Source: an uncultured Oscillospiraceae bacterium (lineage in GTDB: Bacteria; Bacillota; Clostridia; Oscillospirales; Oscillospiraceae). Taken from it: a stretch of 16,565 bases of DNA. Every line of letters begins with the position of its first letter. The stretch's first letter is position 1. Positions 5,855 to 13,300 of the stretch are shown piece after piece. The translations under genes were made by a program, and so were the position numbers. The notes beneath the pieces were generated by a model that ran no database searches, was not told the origin of the DNA, and worked only from the letters and a program-made list of their open reading frames with translations. The DNA is taken from positions 1 through 16,565 of the forward strand of contig CAAELC010000069.1 in NCBI GenBank assembly GCA_900756715.1, in the 5' to 3' direction.

Positions 5855-8587
5855 TTATTCCAACGCGTCCCGGCTTTCAAACACATCCCGGATTGACCCG
5901 CTGCGGTCGATCTCCGGTTCGGGCGCCGGGGCGTTCTGCATCTGCATCTCCTGCCATTTGGCCTTATCAATCAGCAGTTGCCGGGGTTTAGAGCCCTCAA
6001 ACGGCCCCACAATGCCCCGTTCCTCCATCTGATCCACCAGACGGGCCGCTCTTGAGTAGCCCAGCTTCAGCCGGCGCTGCAGCATGGACACCGATGCCTG
6101 CCCCGTTTCCAGAATCACATCCACGGCAGCGGGCAGCAGCTCGTCCCATTCCTCGCCCGGCGTCTCCTCCGCCGGGGCGTTCTGCTTTCCGGAGCCCTTG
6201 CTGTCCTTCTCCCGCATGGCCTGCTCGATTTTGTCCATAACCTCTGTAGAATAGCTGGCCTCGCCGCTTTCCTTCACAAAGGCCACCACCCGCTCGATTT
6301 CCTCCGGCGTAATAAAGCAGCCCTGCACCCGGGTTGGCTTCCCTGCGCCCAGAGGGGCGTAAAGCATATCGCCTTTCCCCACCAGCTTCTCCGCGCCGGG
6401 GGTGTCCAGAATGATGCGGGATTCCAGCGAGGAGGCCACCGCAAAGGCGATGCGGCTGGGAATGTTCGCCTTCATCAGGCCCGTAATCACATCCGCCGAC
6501 GGACGCTGCGTGGCAATCACCAGATGCATTCCTGCGGCGCGGCCCATCTGGGCCACCCGGCAGATGGACTCCTCCACCTCCTTGGCGGCCACCAGCATCA
6601 GGTCTGCCAGCTCGTCGATAACCACCACAATGCTGGGCAGCTTCTTCACATCCTCCTGCTGCCCGGCCAGCGCGTTGTAGCCTGCCAGATCCTTCACGCT
6701 GTGCTCAGAAAACGCCTTGTAGCGCTTCATCATTTCAAACACCGCCCACTGCAAGGCACCCGCCGCCTTCTTCGGGTCGGTGACGACAGGAATCAGCAGA
6801 TGGGGAATGCCGTTATAGGGCGCAAGCTCCACCATTTTGGGGTCCACCATGATAAAGCGCACTTCCTCCGGGGTGGACTTATAGAGCATGCTGATAATCA
6901 GCGAGTTGGTGCACACCGACTTACCGGAGCCGGTGGTACCGGCAATCAGCACATGGGGCAGCCGCGCAATATCCCCCACAATCTGGTTGCCGCCAATGTC
7001 CTTGCCCACGGCAAAAGCCACCGGCGAAGGATGCTCTGCAAAGGTGCGTGATTCGATAACATCCCGGATGCGCACCGGCGTTACGGCACGGTTCGGCACC
7101 TCGATGCCCACTGCGGAAATTTTCCCCGGCACCGGGGCAATGCGCACGCCGCTGGCTCCCAGCGCCAGCGCAATGTCGTCAGACAGGTTGGTGATCTTGG
7201 AAAGCTTCACCCCCTGCTCCAGCATAAACTCATATCGTGTGACGCTTGGCCCATGAACAACCTCGCCCGCCCGGGCCACCACGCCAAAGCTTTGCAGCGT
7301 GTCGGCAAGGCGGCGGGAGTTGCTGCGCAGCTCGGCGCCCACCTCGGTAAAGTTGTTCTGCCGGTTCTCATCCAGCAGCGTAATGGGCGGATAGTGATAC
7401 TGCTCCTCCGGCTCGGCCAGCTCCTGCTCAATGGCCTGGCTGACCTCTTCGGTGGCCTTCTGCACCTCACTGGCGATTTTTTTGCGCACCTCCGCCTCCT
7501 CCCGCTCCAGCGGCTGCGCCGCAGGCGGCGCAGAAGGCGCGGCCGCCGTCAGGACAGCCGCATCGGCGGCAGTCAGGGAATCGTCATGCGCAGGTGTCTG
7601 CTGCATGGCAGCCCGCTCCTCCGGCGGTGTTCCGCACTCCGGTCCTTCGGCAGCTTCCTCTCCGGCCTCCTGCCGGGGACGCAGCACCTCATCCGGGGTG
7701 CGCACCTGCTGGCTGCGTTTGGAAAACAGCCGTTTCTTCGGCGTCACCCCAAAGCCAACCGTCTCCGGCGGCAAAGCAGTTTCCTCCTGCGGCAAGGCAG
7801 CTTCCTCCCGCGTTTGCGTCTCGTCCCCATCCAGCGGAATGTCAATCTGCCGCGGACGGCGTTTCGGAGCAGGCTGAACGACCTCCCCGGTGCGGTAAAC
7901 AGTGCGTTTATCCTCCTCTGCGTCCTCCACAGTCTCCTCGTCGTACTCCGCCGCGCGTGCAGCAGAGCGCTGGCGGGCCCGCTCGGCCACTTGCCCCGGC
8001 GTGGTGCGCAGCACCACGAACCCGCAGGCAATCAGCGCGCAGACTGCCAGAATCACAAATACCACCGGGCTGACCAGTGCCGCTCCCCCGGCCGCAAGGC
8101 CGCCGGACAGCACACCGCCCCCGTGAAGCCCCTGACCCTCACGCCACAGGGCTGACGCGGCCTGCATCCTAGTATTGCTGGCAAGCGCAAGATGCAGCAG
8201 GCTGCCTGCCAGCAGCGGAATCAGTGCGGTGCACAAAACCCGGCCCAGCGCCTTCTGCTCCCGGTGCAGCAGCAAAAACAGCCCCATTGCCAGAAACGCC
8301 GCCGCCCACAGCCAGTAGCCATAGCCGAACAGGCCCGTCAGCGCCTGCCGCAGCAGGCCAAGCAGCAGCGCATCCGCCTGAAAATAGCTTACAGCTGTGC
8401 ACAGGGCAAGCAGCAGGCAAGCCAAGCCGCCCAAAAGTCTGTAAAGTCTATTCTCTTCACGCTCAGGCGGCATAGCCGGAGTCTTTGCCTCCGCCCCTGT
8501 CCTGCCGGAGACACTGCGCCTTCCGGCAGGGGTGCCGGACTTGGCAGGAGCCTTTGTTTTGTTGTTTTTCTTTGCCGCAGCAGCCAT
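5855..8587 (-). CDS. ftsK: DNA translocase FtsK/SpoIIIE
   Basis: This ATP-driven pump moves chromosomal DNA through the division or sporulation septum. The 910-residue protein starts with a basic tail, then four predicted membrane helices (about 51-69, 88-108, 114-136, 171-193). A long acidic Ala/Pro/Glu-rich linker (about 200-395) follows, then the motor. The alpha/beta motor domain starts near ITLLDENRQNNF; Walker A is GTTGSGKS (550-557) and Walker B is VVVIDELADL (654-663). A C-terminal gamma winged helix (about 815-875, with LGYSRAARLVDQMEERGIVG) reads DNA orientation sequences. The ATG at 8587 has GGAG 5 nt upstream, a rather close spacing. Sequence alone does not separate FtsK from SpoIIIE, so a sporulation role is open. 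It is followed by a strong terminator. Confidence 0.97.
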   Translation of the reverse strand: MAAAAKKNNKTKAPAKSGTPAGRRSVSGRTGAEAKTPAMPPEREENRLYRLLGGLACLLLALCTAVSYFQADALLLGLLRQALTGLFGYGYWLWAAAFLAMGLFLLLHREQKALGRVLCTALIPLLAGSLLHLALASNTRMQAASALWREGQGLHGGGVLSGGLAAGGAALVSPVVFVILAVCALIACGFVVLRTTPGQVAERARQRSAARAAEYDEETVEDAEEDKRTVYRTGEVVQPAPKRRPRQIDIPLDGDETQTREEAALPQEETALPPETVGFGVTPKKRLFSKRSQQVRTPDEVLRPRQEAGEEAAEGPECGTPPEERAAMQQTPAHDDSLTAADAAVLTAAAPSAPPAAQPLEREEAEVRKKIASEVQKATEEVSQAIEQELAEPEEQYHYPPITLLDENRQNNFTEVGAELRSNSRRLADTLQSFGVVARAGEVVHGPSVTRYEFMLEQGVKLSKITNLSDDIALALGASGVRIAPVPGKISAVGIEVPNRAVTPVRIRDVIESRTFAEHPSPVAFAVGKDIGGNQIVGDIARLPHVLIAGTTGSGKSVCTNSLIISMLYKSTPEEVRFIMVDPKMVELAPYNGIPHLLIPVVTDPKKAAGALQWAVFEMMKRYKAFSEHSVKDLAGYNALAGQQEDVKKLPSIVVVIDELADLMLVAAKEVEESICRVAQMGRAAGMHLVIATQRPSADVITGLMKANIPSRIAFAVASSLESRIILDTPGAEKLVGKGDMLYAPLGAGKPTRVQGCFITPEEIERVVAFVKESGEASYSTEVMDKIEQAMREKDSKGSGKQNAPAEETPGEEWDELLPAAVDVILETGQASVSMLQRRLKLGYSRAARLVDQMEERGIVGPFEGSKPRQLLIDKAKWQEMQMQNAPAPEPEIDRSGSIRDVFESRDALE

Positions 8588-8654
8588 AGATACTCCGTTC
8601 TGCCGCCCCGCACCCTGCTTCCCGGCTGGCGGCAGGCCGGGGGATTTTCTCCGT

Positions 8655-9491
8655 TTACTTCAAAATAAAATTCAGAATCAGGGTCAGCGCACCCACCACC
8701 CAGCAATAGTAGGCAAAGAAGCCGAACTTTCCCTTATCGGCAATCATTTTCAGCAGGCGGATGCACAGGTAGCCTACCACAGCAGCCGTGATTACGCCCA
8801 CCAGATACACCGGCAGCTGGCTCCAGTCAATGCCTGCGTCAACAGCGTCCTTCAGACTGAGAATATTGGCGCCCAGAATGGCAGGGATAGACATCAGGAA
8901 GGAGAAACGCACGGCAAAGCGGCGCTCATACCCCACAAAGCATCCGGCCGTGATGGTCATGCCGGAGCGGGAAATGCCCGGCATGGTGGCAATAGCCTGC
9001 CCCACGCCCACCAGCAGCGCGTCCAGCATGGTAGCGGACGCTTCGTTTTTGCGGCCCCGGCGCACCCGGTCGCTGGCAAAAAGCAGAACGCCCGTCACCA
9101 GCAGGGCAAGGCCGATGAAAACCATGCTGCCGGACAGGCTCTCCACCTTATCCTTGATGGGCAGCACCACAAACAGTGGCAGGGTCGCCACAATAATCAG
9201 CAGAATCATCCGCCGGGCAGGCGGCACCGGCGTGGGGGTGGAATGGTGTGCAATATCCCGGATGCCCCGGAAAAACTCCAGAATAATGTCCCGAATCTCC
9301 GGCCAGTAGGCCACAAACACCGCCAGCAGCGTGCCCAGATGCAGCAGCACATCATAAAACTCCGGCACGGCACCGGTGTCCTTCAGTCCCAGCAGATGCT
9401 CCGCAATGGCCAGATGGCCGCTGCTGGAGATGGGCAAAAACTCCGCGATGCCCTGAATCAGGCCCAGCAGAATCGAATGAAAAAATGACAT
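8655..9491 (-). CDS. uppP: Undecaprenyl-diphosphate phosphatase (UppP/BacA)
   Basis: This integral membrane enzyme removes a phosphate from undecaprenyl diphosphate to recycle the lipid carrier for peptidoglycan and other wall polymers; high activity gives bacitracin resistance. The 278-residue, very hydrophobic protein has the (E/Q)xxxE motif as Gln13 to Glu17, then FLPISSSGHL with His26, and PGISRSGMT (171-179) with Arg175. These are the three catalytic elements of the family, and length is normal. The ATG at 9491 has AGGAG 10 nt upstream. ftsK follows after 67 bp with no clear terminator, so the two may share a transcript. Gln in the first motif position is an accepted family variant, not a defect. 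Confidence 0.97.
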   Translation of the reverse strand: MSFFHSILLGLIQGIAEFLPISSSGHLAIAEHLLGLKDTGAVPEFYDVLLHLGTLLAVFVAYWPEIRDIILEFFRGIRDIAHHSTPTPVPPARRMILLIIVATLPLFVVLPIKDKVESLSGSMVFIGLALLVTGVLLFASDRVRRGRKNEASATMLDALLVGVGQAIATMPGISRSGMTITAGCFVGYERRFAVRFSFLMSIPAILGANILSLKDAVDAGIDWSQLPVYLVGVITAAVVGYLCIRLLKMIADKGKFGFFAYYCWVVGALTLILNFILK

Positions 9492-9583
9492 ATGGCGTCA
9501 ACTCCTATCTCTTTATTGATTGCAAATTGTAGTATGTTGTCGAATCATTACGATTTGTATTGTGTTTTCTCTCCGGAAATATA

Positions 9584-9612
9584 AGTATATCATACTTTTG
9601 TGCGAATTTCTA
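9584..9612 (-). promoter_or_regulatory. Candidate extended -10 promoter of uppP
   Basis: The minus strand has TG-A-TATACT (9592-9584), an extended -10 element, with TAGAAA (9612-9607) 17 bp upstream as a weak -35 (four of six bases). It overlaps the palindrome AAGTAT-ATC-ATACTT (9583-9597), which could be an operator or chance in AT-rich DNA. The leader to the uppP ATG would be about 85 nt. Confidence 0.45.
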
Positions 9613-9683
9613 CCCTTTCCTGCCGACAGAAAAACGAACGCCGCCAGAAAGGGTCGGGCGCTCTGCAGCGGCCCGGTCACAGA

Positions 9684-9727
9684 AAAAGGCAAAGCACAGG
9701 GGCGGAAACCGGAATTTCCGCCCCTGT
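9684..9727 (-). terminator. Probable terminator downstream of rnc
   Basis: A 13 bp perfect stem (ACAGGGGCGGAAA at 9696-9708 pairing with 9715-9727) with a 6-nt loop. On the minus strand it is followed by GCTTTGCCTTTTTC, so the T-run starts about 7 nt after the stem. The stem is very stable but the tail is not ideal. It lies about 170 nt after the rnc stop and ahead of the uppP promoter region. Confidence 0.55.
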
Positions 9728-9898
9728 ATATTGTGTCCTGAGCCAAAGCCTGACCGGCAGCCCGCCGCATATCGCTCCATCTGCACAGGCCCGGCACTGC
9801 TGCCGCCAGCGGACCGGGGGCAATGGCAGCGGCCCGTCAGACAGGCCCCACTGCTGCCGGGCCGCAGCCCTTCACGCGGCAGAGGAAAGGTGCCTCGC

Positions 9899-10579
9899 TC
9901 AACCCAGCAGCTTTTGCAGCGCCGCATGGGCGGCGGATTGCTCCGCCTCTTTTTTACTGCGGCCCTGACCGACAGAAAACTGCTGGCCGTTCAGCAGAAC
10001 GCAGGCCTGGAATACCTTGGCATGATCCGGCCCGCTGGACGACAGCATTTCATAGCCCAGTGTCTGTCCGCTTTTGCGCTGCACCAGCTCCTGCAGCTCC
10101 GTCTTATAGTCCCGGCGGCGTTCCTCCACTGCTTCCTCCCGCTCTTTATCCAGCAGAACCCGGTGAATCAGCGCCTTGGCCTCCTCCATACCACCGTCAA
10201 GAAACACCGCGGCAAACACCGACTCGGTGGCATCGGCCAGAATAGAGGGCCGCTGCCGCCCGCCGCCCAGTTCTTCGCCGTGGCCCAGCTTCAGGTATTT
10301 CCCCAGTTCAAGGCTCTGGGCCACCTCGTGCAGGCTTTCTTCGCAGACCAGAGCCGCCCGCAGGCGGGTCAGGTCGCCCTCCGGCAGATCCGGATGGCGG
10401 CGAAACAGGTATTCCGCTGTAACAACGCCCAGAACGGCGTCGCCCAGAAACTCCAGCCGCTCGTTGCTGCCCATGCCAAGGGCGCGGTGCTCGTTGGCAT
10501 AGGAGCTGTGATACAGCGCATTTTCCAGAAGCCAGGGCTGCTTGAAGGTATAGCCCAGCTTTTTTTCCAGTGTGTGCAA
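9899..10579 (-). CDS. rnc: Ribonuclease III
   Basis: RNase III cuts double-stranded RNA, including rRNA precursors, and needs magnesium. The 226-residue protein has the signature NERLEFLGDAVL with Glu40, Glu43 and Asp47, then Asp116 and Glu119 in LADATESVF; these match the E. coli metal-site residues. The C-terminal double-stranded RNA-binding domain (about 155-226) ends in GRSKKEAEQSAAHAALQKLL. The start is a TTG at 10579: AGGAG lies 9 nt upstream, no in-frame ATG or GTG start is seen in the gap, and the first internal ATG (Met36) would remove conserved helices. The TTG start and the upstream hairpin both suggest low expression relative to acpP. In many Firmicutes smc and ftsY follow rnc; here a long non-coding stretch follows. 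Confidence 0.98.
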   Translation of the reverse strand: MHTLEKKLGYTFKQPWLLENALYHSSYANEHRALGMGSNERLEFLGDAVLGVVTAEYLFRRHPDLPEGDLTRLRAALVCEESLHEVAQSLELGKYLKLGHGEELGGGRQRPSILADATESVFAAVFLDGGMEEAKALIHRVLLDKEREEAVEERRRDYKTELQELVQRKSGQTLGYEMLSSSGPDHAKVFQACVLLNGQQFSVGQGRSKKEAEQSAAHAALQKLLG

Positions 10580-10588
10580 GTTTGGTCG

Positions 10589-10593
10589 CTCCT
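10589..10593 (-). promoter_or_regulatory. Shine-Dalgarno site that fixes the TTG start of rnc
   Basis: AGGAG on the minus strand is followed by 9 nt and then TTG at 10579. No ATG or GTG in the reading frame lies between this site and residue 36 of the protein, so this site decides the start. Confidence 0.75.
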
Positions 10594-10604
10594 CTCCACG
10601 ACTG

Positions 10605-10637
10605 AAAAAGGAAACCCCACCTTGTCAGTGGGGTCTC
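10605..10637 (-). terminator. Hairpin terminator or attenuator between acpP and rnc
   Basis: On the minus strand GAGACCCCAC (10637-10628), a 7-nt loop, then GTGGGGTTTC (10620-10611) form a 10 bp stem with one G-T wobble, followed by CTTTTTC. It begins within 6 nt of the acpP stop. The plus-strand copy is also followed by a T-run, so it could work in both directions. It probably ends most acpP transcripts and lets a minority read into rnc. Confidence 0.8.
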
Positions 10638-10642
10638 TTTTT

Positions 10643-10891
10643 TCAGCCGTTGATCTTATGATTCAGATACCGGACGCAGTCGCCAACGGTCTTCAAGCCC
10701 GTCAGATCGTCCTCGTCGATCTCCCCAACGTCAAATTCCTCTTCCATGGCCATGACCAGCTCAACCAGATCCACGGAATCTGCGCCCAGATCATCCACAA
10801 AGGAACTATCCATGGTAATCTCGCCGGCGTCGATGGCAAACTGCTCGGCAATGAGGCCCTGCATTGTATTGAAAATATCCTCCATTGTCAT
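10643..10891 (-). CDS. acpP: Acyl carrier protein
   Basis: ACP carries growing fatty acyl chains on a 4'-phosphopantetheine arm in the cytoplasm and is also the source of PlsX's substrate. The protein has 82 residues, is strongly acidic, and contains DDLGADSVDLVEL, where Ser39 is the attachment site. The C-terminal helix segment DLTGLKTVGDCVRYL is typical. I chose the ATG at 10891 because AGGAGG lies 10 nt upstream; an upstream in-frame ATG at 10939 would begin within the promoter spacer, ahead of the predicted transcription start, so it is not used. A second ATG two codons downstream (10885) is less well spaced. The gene has its own promoter just upstream and a hairpin directly after its stop, so a short monocistronic mRNA is likely, with some readthrough into rnc. 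Confidence 0.97.
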   Translation of the reverse strand: MTMEDIFNTMQGLIAEQFAIDAGEITMDSSFVDDLGADSVDLVELVMAMEEEFDVGEIDEDDLTGLKTVGDCVRYLNHKING

Positions 10892-10927
10892 GGGGTGATT
10901 TCCTCCTTTCAGGATTTGTCTTGAAAA

Positions 10928-10956
10928 ATAATACGGCAATCATATAGGTCTGTCAA
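10928..10956 (-). promoter_or_regulatory. Vegetative (sigma-A type) promoter of acpP
   Basis: Read on the minus strand, TTGACA (10956-10951) is separated by exactly 17 bp from TATTAT (10933-10928). This matches the -35 consensus perfectly and the -10 consensus at five of six bases. Transcription would begin near 10921, about 30 nt before the acpP ATG. It lies in the 79 bp plsX-acpP gap, so acpP can be expressed independently of the dprA-plsX transcript, as expected for an abundant protein. Confidence 0.85.
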
Positions 10957-10970
10957 TAGGCAATTGGGAT

Positions 10971-11990
10971 TTATTGTTCAATTTTTATGATTTCAATATG
11001 CTCCTCGATGGCCTCGATCAGACCGCTGGAGGCAAACTGCGCCGCCTGCCCGATGGCGTTTTCGATGGCCTCTGCATTGGAAGCGCCGTGTGCCTTGATG
11101 ACCGGCTTGGAAATGCCGATGAAGGCGGTGCCGCCCACCTTGTTGGGGTCAAGCTTGCTTTTAAACTCGTTCAGGCCCGGCATCACCGCCAGCGCCGCAA
11201 GCTTGGTCAGCAGGTTCTTTTTGAACATTCCTTTCAGGGCGGAGCCGGCAAAGGAGCCGACGCCCTCCATGGTTTTCAGCAGAATATTGCCGGAAAATCC
11301 GTCCGTGACAATTACATCGCAGCCGCCCTTGATGGCCTCCTTGGCCTCGATGTTGCCAATAAAGTGCATATGGCCCGCAGCGTCCGCCTGCCGCAGCCGC
11401 TCCAGCGTATTTTTTTGCAGGTCGGTGCCCTTGCTGTCCTCCGTGCCGATATTCAGCAGCGCCACACGGGGCTGCTCCAGCTGCAGGACATGCTTTGCGT
11501 AAAAATTACCCAGATACGCAAACTGCACCAGATACTCCGGTGTGCACTCGGCGTTGGCGCCGCAGTCAATCAGCACGGCGCGGCCCGTTGTGGTGGGAAT
11601 CACCGGCGCCATGGCGGCCCGGCGAATGCCGTGAATCCGCTTGGTGATGAGGGTAGCTCCGGTGAGCAGCGCCCCGGTGGAACCGGCAGACACCAGCGCG
11701 TCCCCCTTCCCCTCCCGCAGCATGGTCAGTCCCACACCCATAGAGGTATCCTTTTTGCGGCGGAACACCGTAGCCGGGTCATCGCACATATCCACGGTCT
11801 GGGTGGTGGGAACAATCTCCATCCCCTGCGGCAGCTCGCTCTGGCCGCACTGGCTGACAGCGCCCCGGATGGCCGCCTCGTCGCCGGTGAGGACAATGTC
11901 CACACCCCAATGCCTCTGCCCGGCAAGGGCGCCCCGGACAATTTCCAGCGGGGCATGATCGCCGCCCATGGCATCTACAATAATTTTCAT
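10971..11990 (-). CDS. plsX: Phosphate acyltransferase PlsX
   Basis: PlsX converts acyl-ACP and phosphate to acyl-phosphate, the donor used by PlsY to begin phospholipid synthesis; it is a peripheral membrane enzyme. The 339-residue protein starts with the hallmark IVDAMGGDHAP (4-14). It carries VSAGSTGALL (100-109), LIDCGANAECTP around 140-151, the conserved LLNIGTEDSKG around 178-188, and VTDGFSGNILLKT (228-240). Length and motif order match the family. The ATG at 11990 overlaps the trmFO stop, and AGGAGG lies 10 nt upstream. plsX directly before acpP is a common clostridial order; in B. subtilis fabD and fabG lie between them and are absent here. The 79 bp gap after its stop contains a separate promoter for acpP. 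Confidence 0.98.
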   Translation of the reverse strand: MKIIVDAMGGDHAPLEIVRGALAGQRHWGVDIVLTGDEAAIRGAVSQCGQSELPQGMEIVPTTQTVDMCDDPATVFRRKKDTSMGVGLTMLREGKGDALVSAGSTGALLTGATLITKRIHGIRRAAMAPVIPTTTGRAVLIDCGANAECTPEYLVQFAYLGNFYAKHVLQLEQPRVALLNIGTEDSKGTDLQKNTLERLRQADAAGHMHFIGNIEAKEAIKGGCDVIVTDGFSGNILLKTMEGVGSFAGSALKGMFKKNLLTKLAALAVMPGLNEFKSKLDPNKVGGTAFIGISKPVIKAHGASNAEAIENAIGQAAQFASSGLIEAIEEHIEIIKIEQ

Positions 11991-13297
11991 TCGGGTAGCA
12001 CCTCCTGACGCATCCGGTCAATGATCTGCAAAGAACGGGCAGAAAGCTCGGCATTTTTATTCCGCTTGCCCTTGACCCGGTGGTCCAGGGGCGGGATGAT
12101 ACCGAAGTTGATATTCATCGGCTGGAACACCCCCACCGACTCGTTGCTGACATACAGGCCCAGTGCGCCGATGGCCGTCTCCTGCGGGAAATCCGCCGGG
12201 GGCTGCGCCTGCAGGCGGCGGGCCAATTCCATTCCGGCCAGAAAGCCGCTGGCACAGGACTCCACATATCCCTCCACGCCGGTCATCTGGCCGGCAAAGC
12301 AGATTCGCGGCTCCTTTTTCAGCCGATAATACCGGTCCAGAAGCCGGGGGGAGTCCAGATAGGTATTGCGGTGCATCACCCCATAGCGCAGGAATTTTGC
12401 GTCCTTCAATGCGGGAATCATGGTAAATACCCGCCTCTGCTCCGGCCAGCGCAGGTGGGTCTGAAAGCCCACCAGATTATAAATCGTGCCGTCGGCATTG
12501 TCCTTGCGCAGCTGCACCACAGCGTAAGGCTCCCGACCGGTTTTGGGGTCCTTCAGCCCCCGGGGCTTCAGCGGCCCATAGCGCAGGGTGTCCTCCCCAC
12601 GGCGAGCCATCACCTCCACGGGCATGCAGCCCTCGAAAACCTGTCCGTCTTCGAAGCCGTGCACCTCTGCCTCCTGCGCGTCCTTCAGCTGCTGCCAGAA
12701 GGCCAGATACTCCTCTTTGTCCATGGGACAATTGATATAGTCCGGCGTGCCCTTATCATAGCGGGAGGCAAAGTACGCAGAGTCCATGTCCACGCTGTCA
12801 AAGCTCACCAGCGGCGCCGCCGCATCATAAAAGTTCAGGGTGGTGTCGCCCCCCAGCAGGTTGCCCAGCGTATGCGCCAGCGCGTCAGAGGTCAGCGGCC
12901 CGGAGGCCACCACCACATTCCCCTCCGGGATGGTCGTCACCTCGCCGTATTGCAGGGTGATGTTGGGATGGCTCCTGATTTTCTCCGTCACCAGACGGGA
13001 AAAGCCCTCCCGGTCTACTGCCAGCGCGCCGCCGGCGGGCACCCGGGTGGCGTCCGCACAGGCGATAATCAGGCTGCCCAGCCGCCGCAGTTCCTCCTTC
13101 AGCAGGCCCACGGCGTTTTCCAGCTGGTCTGAACGCAGCGAGTTGGAGCAGCACAGCTCCGCGAAATAGTCCGTTGTGTGGGCCGGAATTTTTTTCTCCG
13201 GCTTCATCTCGCACAGCGTCACGGAGACGCCCCGCTGGGCCAGCTGCCACGCGGCCTCGCATCCGGCAAGGCCCGCACCGATCACAGTTGCTTGCAT
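11987..13297 (-). CDS. trmFO: FAD-dependent tRNA (uracil-54-C5) methyltransferase TrmFO
   Basis: TrmFO makes ribothymidine at position 54 of the tRNA T-loop, taking the carbon from 5,10-methylenetetrahydrofolate and using reduced FAD, in contrast to the SAM-dependent TrmA. The 436-residue protein opens with the dinucleotide-binding motif GAGLAGCEAA. It contains AELCCSNSLRS, whose Cys50 matches B. subtilis Cys53, and FEGCMPVEVMARRG, whose Cys224 matches the catalytic Cys226. A C-terminal FAD-contact segment (VEGYVESCASGFLAGM) and a conserved QPMNINFGIIPPL stretch are present. The ATG at 13297 has AAGGAG 6 nt upstream, embedded in the topA stop region. The stop overlaps the plsX start as ATGA, so the two are probably translationally coupled. 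The old name gid appears in the topA-gid pair of Bacillus. Nothing is missing compared with the family. Confidence 0.98.
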   Translation of the reverse strand: MQATVIGAGLAGCEAAWQLAQRGVSVTLCEMKPEKKIPAHTTDYFAELCCSNSLRSDQLENAVGLLKEELRRLGSLIIACADATRVPAGGALAVDREGFSRLVTEKIRSHPNITLQYGEVTTIPEGNVVVASGPLTSDALAHTLGNLLGGDTTLNFYDAAAPLVSFDSVDMDSAYFASRYDKGTPDYINCPMDKEEYLAFWQQLKDAQEAEVHGFEDGQVFEGCMPVEVMARRGEDTLRYGPLKPRGLKDPKTGREPYAVVQLRKDNADGTIYNLVGFQTHLRWPEQRRVFTMIPALKDAKFLRYGVMHRNTYLDSPRLLDRYYRLKKEPRICFAGQMTGVEGYVESCASGFLAGMELARRLQAQPPADFPQETAIGALGLYVSNESVGVFQPMNINFGIIPPLDHRVKGKRNKNAELSARSLQIIDRMRQEVLPE

Positions 13298-13300
13298 GAA

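Larger units (their letters stand above)
9492..9898. other. 407 bp non-coding region between rnc and uppP
   Basis: No convincing gene is seen on either strand. The half next to rnc (9728-9898) is GC-rich and holds an imperfect direct repeat: ACAGGC, a 2-4 base variable part, then CACTGCTGCC, at 9785-9804 and 9841-9858 on the plus strand. A perfect hairpin sits at 9696-9727. The half next to uppP (about 9500-9640) is AT-rich and contains a candidate promoter and the small palindrome AAGTAT-ATC-ATACTT. The two minus-strand open frames here have no recognisable domain and no codon pattern like their neighbours. Confidence 0.7.

Noticed and set aside
9513..9927. Two overlapping minus-strand frames (94 and 105 codons) in the rnc-uppP spacer
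   Set aside because: No domain or signal peptide; each crosses the perfect hairpin at 9696-9727 and changes abruptly from GC-rich to AT-rich codons.
9560..10924. 454-codon plus-strand open frame across rnc and acpP
   Set aside because: It runs antisense to two highly conserved genes and through their terminator; the predicted protein is Gln/Ala/Leu-rich without a domain.
10892..10939. Upstream ATG extending acpP by 16 residues
   Set aside because: It would begin upstream of the predicted transcription start and ignore the well-placed AGGAGG before 10891.
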